Assembly (NCBI GenBank): GCA_019055375.1
Contig: JAHQIW010000832.1
Span: 62,001-126,000, forward strand
Reading direction: 5' to 3'
DNA: 64,000 bases
From: Parelaphostrongylus tenuis
Taxonomy: Eukaryota; Nematoda; Chromadorea; Rhabditida; Metastrongylidae
Every line of letters starts with the position of its first letter. The stretch's first letter is position 1. The position numbers and the translations under genes were made by a program. The notes below the pieces were generated by a model, which made no database searches, was not told the DNA's origin, and saw nothing but the letters and a program-made list of their open reading frames with translations. Positions 56,541-64,000 of the stretch are shown piece by piece.

Positions 56541-57594
56541 AAAATGGCGTCAAAGAGACTTGTATTGACAGACCAATTGAGTATCCAAGTATTTATTTGA
56601 AAAACCGATTTTTATAGATCTAACGCTGGTAGTTCATATGTGTTAACCTTGAGAACTGCTCTCGTTGAGTATTGATAAGACGATGTCTCACTTTCACGCC
56701 TGATTTGAACCTCCTCCTCGTTTGATCTTTTGCTCTGAGTAGTTCTATACGTCATCCGACGCATACATTACAGGTAATTTCACGCCTTAAAAGAAATAAA
56801 TGCTTTTAGTCAGACAGGTAACGTTCATTTGCATAATACATCTTGATTAGTAGTACAGGAAATCCAACTAATTACATGGATAACGTCACATAGAAACGTC
56901 TAGCTTCGAAAAAGAAAATTTGTTGAAATGCAATCATCTGATTACAACGAAAACAAAGAAGAGCAGCGGAAACTGATACCAACCATACGTCAGCTCAACG
57001 AGATCAGTCCTTAAGGTATACATATATCAAGCGCTATTGGCGCTAAACTCTTTGAAAAGTCGGTCTTTCAAGTAGCTACTTGAATACTCGATTCATCCAC
57101 CTTCATAAGTCTATTTGACTCCAGAACATTCACGATAAATTAGTTATTTAGTCATGTCATCAGCAATTTCAAACACAGCTAATTGACACCCACAACGTGG
57201 TTGGCATTATATGCCCTCCCACCTTATGGGTGTTCTCATTAGATCAGCTTTCGTCCTTTTCAGATCCAATCTAATGCTGTTCTTGTTGAAGTATCGATAA
57301 CTCTTCTTATCAGAGCCTTCCCACCTTATGCTTGTTTTGTGCTCCATATATATACTCCGATCATCAAGACGACTCAATTTTCGGTTTGAACAGCTCAGAA
57401 GGGTTGGTTCTAGTGTGAGCAGGCTATAATACGGAAAACTATGTTAACAGCTTTTGAGATGTAAAAAACATTCCGATCGACTTCTTTGAGACTCGCGCAC
57501 AAAGAATAAATCTGCTCAATAACAGCCGTAATCCATGCAATCGACAATCAAGCATTACGAAAGATACAACATGAAGTGACCATTTCACTTGACG
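56541..57594. other. No supported gene
   Basis: Nothing recognisable. Confidence 0.5.
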
Positions 57595-57745
57595 TAGAAT
57601 GACACCTCTTCGGCGTCGATTCCTAACAATAGTAGAGAGGAGCAGCCGAATGGCATGTGGTACTAATGATAATGAGGCTTGCGAGAAAGCCGAACTATCG
57701 ATAGAAGTGCAATATCAGTCCTCGGAAAGGCTCAAAACAAGAGTC
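57595..57745 (+). mobile_element. Hammerhead-ribozyme element, family HH-2, decayed fragment
   Basis: The conserved block TCGGCGTCGATTCCT (57,609-57,623) is followed by a broken ribozyme (GTGGTACTAATGATAATGAG, then GCTTGCGAGAAAGCCGAAC, 57,657-57,694) and the end block CTCGGAAAGGCTCAAAAC. Insertions disrupt the core. Confidence 0.5.
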
Positions 57746-60700
57746 TTTCAAGGTGGTACGTGGATTTCGACATGGTACAAGTACCATTCTGCATCTGGAA
57801 CACAAAAGATCTTGAAGGGCTGGCCAGCTGGTTGAAAAAAATCTAATTGCGAACTGCAGTTCCATTATCTCCATTCTGTCGTGCAATTCCTTTTTCATAT
57901 CATTTCCTTTATTCGTGAAACTTCGTAGCTGCCATATTGGCTGTGATTAGCATCTACGTCATATATCAGTTGATTTCCATTCATGCTGTGCTATTATGAC
58001 ATCCGTTTTCAGCTTATGTCAGCTTGAGAAACATATCCTAACCAAAAGTAAGCGTTTTTAAATGCTATGTGATGTATTAGAATCTACGGTTTTTGCGTAA
58101 CTAACATGCACCTTCTTGTTTTCATCATGATCATGATGGATTTCTATTTTTTGGAACGCTTATTTTTACACTTCTTTTTGTCAAAGCTCGTATTTCAAAA
58201 ATAAAAGCCATTGAACGGCGGTATTCTATTCATTGGAATTTCGTGATGTCGCCAAACGGATTTCTAATACTCATTACTAGAGAGATTTGATTTTAAATTT
58301 TATGAACTTAAATTTCCCTAATAGTTCTTTTCAAGATTATTATTCCAAAAGCGTTAAGAGTCAAATATTTGTTCAAAGAGGAGCACATTTGATTAGTCAG
58401 AGCATAACCTTTTCTATAAGCCTACTAGGCTTTCAACTCCTCAGAAGTTCTGGTTTCCGAAAATTTACGACGGCTTATGAAAACCATTCTCATAGCCTAG
58501 TTGTTACCATCTCAACTTGCTTTCATAGTGCTTTTCGGTAAGTATCGTGATTTATGATTTTTCAATATTTCACGAGAGATAACGATGATGACTTCAGGCA
58601 AAGTACTTCCGATTAGATGAAGTATTCATGGAATCAAAAAGGCAATTATTCTGATTTTTTTTGAAGAAATAAAAGGTGATTTAAATATGTAAAACTTCAC
58701 TAATTTATAGGCGCTCTGAGCAAGATTTAAATTTAAATGAGGGGCGATGGTCGAAATCGCGTTTGAAATAACAATATAGTTATATATTGTTTCAAAATGG
58801 AGCATCTGTACTTTAAGCTGTAAAATAGTGTTAGCCAGCAACTGATACGCATATGGTTCATATAGCATATTCTATTTTGTTACTCTATTTCGATCGAGCG
58901 AGCTGAGTTTCTCCTTTGATCGAATCACAGATTTCGCGTAACTCAGTCCTGCCTTAATAGTTCTTATATGATTTGGAAGTTATTTTAAACTTCATTATTT
59001 GGAGATGACATATCCTACAATCTCTTATCACAGCTGCCGCTGGGTTGCAGGCCGTCAAATGATAGGAATAAGTCCTGCCAGACAAGCATCTAGAATCAAA
59101 CCAGCGATCATGTGCATGTTGGTGGGCAACTAAAACCAAAAAGCAAAACGCTTCCTATTGTATTAAGCTTTCTAGCAATGTATTCACCATTCTTCGTCCT
59201 TCTTAGAGTTTGTAAGCGACTAGCTAGATTATTTTACGTTTTAGGTAAAGTCGCCATTCAGTGGGTAGTGAGAATCAATTAGAATAATACGTAAAAGGGA
59301 GCTCAGGCCCTCTAATGGGTAGTGAGAATCAATTAGAAAAGTACGTAAAGGGAGTTTATTGTTTAATTCAAAAGCACGGTTTTTTGCTGGCAGGGAAGGC
59401 AAAGGACTTTTTTTGATCGGTCCTTTAGTGCCGCTCAATCTAATTGACTTAATTTGGGTACTGTAGAGGTGACTAGGGTTTATATTTGTCTTATAGGTGC
59501 GTTACAAAAGTTTCTGATCTGCCATCTCGAAGTCTGTTTTCCTGATACTAGCACAAATTTTTCAAATCCTGTAGGCTTGCTTGACCTTGGGTGCTATATA
59601 GCACCAACGCAAATTGTCTGTTGCAAAGCACTCTGGCCTGTGCTGCAAGTGTTCCATTTTGCTGGTCGCTGAAAAAAGTTCTCAATGAGGCTACTCGTAA
59701 CCTGAAAAAATATAAAGCCCACCTTAGTTTAGTTAGGATTTCGCAATAATAACGAATCATCTTAAAGACTGACTTAAGACTCCAAAGGAAATATTTGACC
59801 CACATTTATCGAAATCAGCGAAGCAGATCGAAAATCTTCAAGTATCAGCACAATTTAGATGTAAATTCAGATTTCTTTTATGCATAGCGACGGATCCGAA
59901 GTGAATGAAAAAAATGGCGTGATCCGAAATGTGACATTCATAGTTGGGTCGTCTACAGTATAAATCTAACATTGCTGTGGCAATTACAAACCACAAAAGG
60001 CATATTAGAATGAAATGAATTCCAGCGTCTTTAAAGGCTTGGTTACTGAGCAAAAAGCGCTAAGAAAGATTTGGTACAATAGAAGGATTTAAGTATAGAG
60101 CAGATTACTGATTTTTATTATGTATTTTTTGATTCAGCGAATCAAAACGAGATTGGAAAAATTCATTTGGCTAAAGTGTCGGCGCTTTCACTTTTCGCGA
60201 ACCGATATAATCCACGTTGATTGCTCACAGTGCTTCTTTCATCACACATGAGTCTTAGTGATTCTACTGAGTCCCACTCTATTGAAGAAACCCTCATTCG
60301 GCAGTGCTCTTTTTACGGGTCATCTGTTGATAGTGATGCTTCACTGTAAATTATTTGGCTTTCACCTAACAATGCGATACAAATTCTTAAGACCAGGAAA
60401 GGTAACCTTTCTGATTGTAAGAGATAAAGAACTATGAACAAATTTGCTTATATCATGTAAGCTTTCATAAGATGTTGGACAGCCAGTTTCTCATTTCTCA
60501 AAGTTTTTTTCCTATATACTGCTATCGCTGTTCTTCTCATTTAATTCGCTCTAATTGAATTTTGTATTCTCTCGTTTATATTTAGCGCACCACGAATAAC
60601 GGCAGCCACTTCGGGTTTATGAGTTTTCATTTCTGTTGAAAGCAACTATCCACAACTGCATCAGAATTTTTTCTCTCTTTCATAAACGATCAACACAAAA

Positions 60701-60979
60701 GATTAGCTTTCTATACCAAAATTTGAAAGGGTCGTTTCTTCCGCCGCATCCTAGTACATTATGAAAAAGGTAAAGAATAATGAGAAGTAACAAACGTTAC
60801 TCTCCAGTAAGGGCCAATCTACATGTTGATACACTACGACAAAAGAACTATCTTGAAAAGATCTCTCTAGAACCAAAGAGAATGAAGCTCAAGTAACAAA
60901 AGTTGTTGAAGTTGAATCTTCATTCGGTATTCCGAAATCTCATGACGATATTGCAATTTCATTACATCTCATAACTGTT
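57746..60979. other. No supported gene; one 54-bp duplication
   Basis: More than 3 kb without a recognised gene. GGGTAGTGAGAATCAATTAG occurs at 59,263 and again at 59,317 within a 54-base tandem duplication. Confidence 0.5.
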
Positions 60980-61225
60980 ATCTGAGCCAACATGCCATGT
61001 GGTCTGTTAATGGGCTCTCGTACAGCCCGATAAACGTGTTTCGACCTTACAGCCTCGCCAGTCGGACAGAACCTTTCGTCTTCTAGCCAATTCTCTGTGG
61101 GTACTTCAGTCACCACATTAGGAGTGGGCGAAGACGAACGATTTACACTACAGTGTCCTTAAGTGAAAATCACTAGATCGCCAGTATTGTCAACTCGACT
61201 GCTCTTGGCTGGTATTTTGAAATAT
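60980..61225. mobile_element. Hammerhead-ribozyme element, family HH-1, half copy
   Basis: Starts CTGAGCCAACATGCCATGTG and runs through the ribozyme arm, the GTCTTCTAGCCAATTCTC region, CAGTGTCCTTAAGTG and CTCTTGGCTGGTATT. The inverted arm and 3' box are absent. Confidence 0.7.
61025..61067 (-). ncRNA. Hammerhead motif, HH-1, core mutated
   Basis: Core CUGGCGA (A6 to G, 61,055-61,061), helix II GGCU/GGUC partly paired, GAAA intact, helix I GUCCGA/UCGGGC with one mismatch. Probably dead. Confidence 0.55.
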
Positions 61226-61302
61226 TGCAGTTCCACGTTTTATGCGAATAGTGTACAACAACGTACTTACTTATTTGGATACTTGAACGGCCCTAATAGT
61301 CT

Positions 61303-61900
61303 TCACGGATAGTGTGGCCCCAACATAGTCTCCATTCTTTTCTCTCTCGCGCAACTGTCGTACATGGTTGATGGCTGCTTCGAACATGTGTATGCGAAGG
61401 CCATTCCGTAAATCCGAACTTGTTGCCTTCTGCGGATGCAAATGGCTAACGTTAGCCGCAAATACGTCCGCCTATCGTTTGGGTAGCTTTCCGAGAAGGC
61501 GCTTGCATTCTCTCGAAAGTCCCTTTCCACTGTTATTTTTGTTATTCTGTGATTTATTCTTCTTTTTATATGAACGGCCCATCTGTGTTTCGCTGTCGAT
61601 GAATATTTGGAGTTGCGCAAACTGACAGGACAATACAAGTGTCGGCTGACTTGCGGAAGGCTCCGCTCAAGCGCCCTATGAGTAGTACACAGACTTAAAG
61701 GCATGGTTGTGGTATCAACCCACGCTTGTGTTGCATAATAGAGCGCTTGAATGGCTGTTGAATCAAAACAATTAGAACGCAATTTAGGGTCTTTTATTTG
61801 ATCAGTATCTTCTTCAAATACCCCGAAAGCGGCCCACGTTGCTCTGCTTTTTCTCTTCTCCTTTATGTTGTTCTCCATATTTATTCAACGTCCAAGGTAC
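61303..61900 (-). pseudogene. RTE-type retrotransposon, reverse transcriptase C-terminal end
   Basis: The minus ORF from 61,878 encodes MENNIKEKRKSRATWAAFG, ALYYATQAWVDT, THRALERSLPQVSRH, KHRWAVHIKRRINHR, RRTYLRLT-type remnants of the GRPxTRW segment, and REKRMETMLGPH, closely following the C-terminal end of nematode RTE polymerases (AETWADT, RALERxLL, KHRWAGHIMRR). Missing or changed residues (AGH to AVH, GRPPTRW lost) and an upstream frameshift near 61,880-62,000 mark decay. A different subfamily from the copy at 1-543. Confidence 0.8.
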
Positions 61901-62164
61901 AGGTGTGCGATAACACTTGTCGAAATGTTCTTCTTCTGTCCTGGAAAACAAATTTTTTTTGCGCAGGTCATTTATATTGGGGTTCACCAAAATTTCTTTC
62001 ACGTTATTGTTTTATTTAATTTTCTTTTCCAATTCAATTAGGGTTATGACCAAAACGCTGTGGCATACTGCAGAATGTCTAGTAACTTAAGACAGAGAGG
62101 ATACTAGGATGCCAGCATACTAGGCCAAGATACTAGCAGCCCAACCGCCAGCTAAACTAAATCC

Positions 62165-62640
62165 TGTATTCCAAACCCGGAAGATCATGCCCTCGGGGGA
62201 TTGGCAGAACATGCTGTTTGAAGAACTGCTCGAAAACAAACGGAAAATCAATTTCTACATTTGCGACGGGAAATCCAACCTTCTGATTGCTCCAGCAGTG
62301 CGAGGGCAGCGTCGGAACGACTCAGCGTCACCGTTCTTCAGGGCAGCACTCGGCGCCACAGTGTGAAATCGACTCGCCACATTTGGAGATACTGGGTTGG
62401 ACGACGGTACCACATACACCTTGTAGCCCTGATTTTGCCCCATCGAACTCTCATCTCTTCCGCGCTCTGAAGCACTATCTGCGAAAGAAATAACATAAAG
62501 ACTACAATCACCACAGAAGTAACCTCACCGACATCTTTCATTGCTAGCCTCATTCTTTCTGGAAGGAAGGCATCCAGCCTTCGTCCAGCAAATGCTTGCA
62601 TATCAATTATCATGTTGGTGATTATATTGTTTATTAATGC
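62165..62640 (+). pseudogene. Mariner transposase, C-terminal remnant
   Basis: Plus frames encode VTVLQGSTRRHSVKSTRH (second catalytic region, normally with L-x-D-N, here the Asp is Gly). After a frame change comes LEILGWTTVPHTPCSPDF, then APSNSHLFRALKHYLRKK (third catalytic region, normally APSDYHLF, here Asp to Asn). A C-terminal FWKEGI stretch follows. Both visible catalytic Asp residues are lost. The 172-codon minus ORF across it (62,338-62,856) is treated as a shadow. Confidence 0.7.
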
Positions 62641-62891
62641 CTCCTTCAAATAAATAACAACTGATTCAACAAAAGTGTCGAGATGCCAAGAAACTATGGC
62701 AAAACCCAAAGCAAGGAACGAACACATTTCTCTATCCATCCTTTTTTCACCACTGCTTTTGGTCTGACCATTTTTGCTCTTGCCTCTTCTGAAATCACGA
62801 TGAGCGATTTTATAGTCCCACGTCGATGTGAAAAAAATTCGATTCAAGGTGGACAATGATTTGTGCTGTTTATTTTCATTGTCGTTTTGAG

Positions 62892-63142
62892 AATGAACCC
62901 AATAATGTGGCAGAGATGTGCAAAAACATTTGCGTCAGCCGGGATCCGAACCCAGACCTCATTCTTTCTGGAGCGTGTGCTGAACTGTTGCACCACTCTA
63001 CACTCTGTGGCTCAGCACACGCTCCTGGAAAGATACAGATGTGGGTTAGGATCCCAGCTGGCGCAAATGTTTTTGCACATCACTCTAATTATTGGGTTTA
63101 TTATAACATCACGCCACCACAATACGCGGTCAAATAAAATGA
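62892..63142. repeat. SINE-D as an inverted (palindromic) pair
   Basis: Arms 62,892-62,998 and 63,000-63,105 are inverted copies: AACCCAATAATG, ATGTGCAAAAACATTTGCG, GGGATCCGAACCCAG (B-box complement) on the left, and their complements on the right (GTGGGTTAGGATCCCAG, CGCAAATGTTTTTGCACAT, ATTATTGGGTTTAT). A single GCGGTCAAATAA 3' end lies at 63,127-63,138. Related to the copy at 50.1 kb. Confidence 0.7.
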
Positions 63143-63177
63143 ATTCTGATTGAGTTTTCGAAATAGATCTTGTCTCC

Positions 63178-63235
63178 ATTTCTCTCCCTCCCTCTCTCTC
63201 TCCTCTCTACTATCTCTCTCTCTTTCTCTTTCTAC
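63178..63235. repeat. Polypyrimidine (CT)n tract
   Basis: Nearly pure CT/TCTC run of about 55 bases on the plus strand. Confidence 0.85.
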
Positions 63236-63429
63236 CGATCTCTGAACCATTCAATATTGGCCTAAGACGTATGTGGGATAGGAAGATCCTTGTGCATGAT
63301 TCCTTGTTATTATTTACTTAACAAAGCAGAAAAACGGCACTTTCACTAAAATGAATTACAGTGTTCGTCGCACCCTCGTTTTTTTGCCTCATATTTTTTA
63401 AATATGGAAGCATATTCAACCCTTTTTCG

Positions 63430-63750
63430 ATGTGGTCAAAACAAAATGATCATGCGATCTCGTCATCGGGCAGTTGCCCTTTCTCGTCTTTTGCTATCTC
63501 TGTGGGTGCTCCAGTCCCCACAATAAGAGTTAGCGACGACGTAAGGTTTTACACTCTATGTCCAGTGAAGACTCACCAACACAGAGTGTCTGTACACACG
63601 TGTGCTCGTGGCTCGTATAAGATCAACATATCTTCATTTCGAGTGTTTCTTAAGACACAGCTCAACATTTCAAATTGGCTCAAATAATGATTATCAGGCA
63701 TATTGAAATTTGAGCTGTGGTCTTCAAGAAAACACTCGAAATGAAACAAA
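63430..63750. mobile_element. Hammerhead-ribozyme element, family HH-1, short inverted copy
   Basis: The left part begins GATGTGGTC and covers a dead ribozyme (GCCCGAUGACGA on the minus strand, 63,458-63,475, C3 deleted), ACACTCTATGTCCAGTG and ACACAGAGTGT. A hairpin of the unit end follows: CATTTCGAGTGTTTCTTAAG (63,635) pairs with TTCAAGAAAACACTCGAAATG (63,722-63,742) around TTGGCTCAAATAATGATTAT. The inverted segment is much shorter than in other copies. Confidence 0.75.
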
Positions 63751-64000
63751 ATGATCACTTACTACAGCTTACTCGAATCACTTGGAACATGAGCATTTTT
63801 CGATAGAGTTCTATGGTAGGGGTTCCTTCATCAACTTGCGTCAACAATTTGTTATGTGGCTATTTTCAAAACAGGGTTTTTGAACAGTTAGCAACAGAAT
63901 ACGAGTAGCCCTTATTTCATACAAAAGAAACGTGGAAAAATTTCATTGCTTGACAATTCTTGAGGCGTCTATAGAAAAGTTTTTCAAACAACTTAAATAG
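63751..64000. other. No supported gene
   Basis: A box like CTTGAGGCGTCTATAGAAAAG at about 63,959-63,979 resembles the HH-3 end TTGAGCGACGTCTATAAAAAAG and may be a remnant. Confidence 0.4.

Noticed and set aside
62338..62856. 172-codon minus-strand ORF
   Set aside because: It lies opposite the plus-strand mariner remnant and shows no domain; read as a shadow.
1..64000. CRISPR arrays, bacterial operons, rRNA genes, spliced-leader RNA
   Set aside because: No regular spacer repeats, rRNA blocks or nematode SL sequence were seen on either strand.

Overview
The window reads as AT-rich animal genomic DNA with no operon structure and no intact host gene. The transposon fauna (RTE non-LTR elements, BEL/Pao with a tRNA-Gly-type primer site, mariners, Penelope-like elements, several tRNA-derived SINEs) suggests a nematode, probably a strongylid/hookworm-like parasite. 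That organism assignment is an inference from protein flavour only. I recognise no host protein-coding gene; two short ORFs (19,690-19,959 minus and 37,016-37,603 minus) are the only weak exon candidates.

Layout: an RTE reverse-transcriptase tail enters from the left edge (1-543). A long featureless stretch follows to about 14.9 kb, broken by a CA-rich microsatellite (6.6 kb), a decayed ribozyme element (7.4-8.0 kb) and a small perfect-hairpin repeat (12.7 kb). Two dead mariner/Tc1 transposases lie at 14.9-16.0 and 17.9-18.7 kb. From 21 to 29.5 kb the DNA is a pile of short elements: ribozyme elements (21.0, 23.3 kb), a mariner-derived MITE (23.8 kb), a cluster of SINEs, and a 1.6-kb inverted repeat made of Penelope-like (PLE) DNA (27.9-29.5 kb). 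A rearranged BEL/Pao retrotransposon fills 29.9-32.8 kb. Ribozyme elements recur at 33.2, 37.6, 39.2, 50.8, 57.6, 61.0 and 63.4 kb, interspersed with SINEs, a large CA microsatellite (45.6 kb), a second PLE GIY-YIG fragment (56.1 kb), a second RTE fragment (61.3-61.9 kb) and a mariner remnant (62.2 kb).

The most interesting content is a set of at least ten short non-coding elements, in three related families (called HH-1, HH-2 and HH-3 here), that carry type I hammerhead self-cleaving ribozyme motifs. Each motif has a CUGANGA core, a short helix II, GAAA, a short palindromic helix III, an NUH cleavage triplet and a closing helix I. Some copies are tandem dimers with one ribozyme per roughly 180- or 285-nt unit; others are inverted dimers with one ribozyme on each strand. 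This matches the retrozymes described from plants and some metazoans: non-autonomous elements that make circular RNA and in animals are thought to be mobilised by Penelope-like elements. The same window holds PLE DNA whose 3' region carries a minimal hammerhead-like motif, so a plausible mobiliser sits among its presumed dependents. Ribozyme activity, circular RNA and the PLE link are all inferred, not shown by the sequence.
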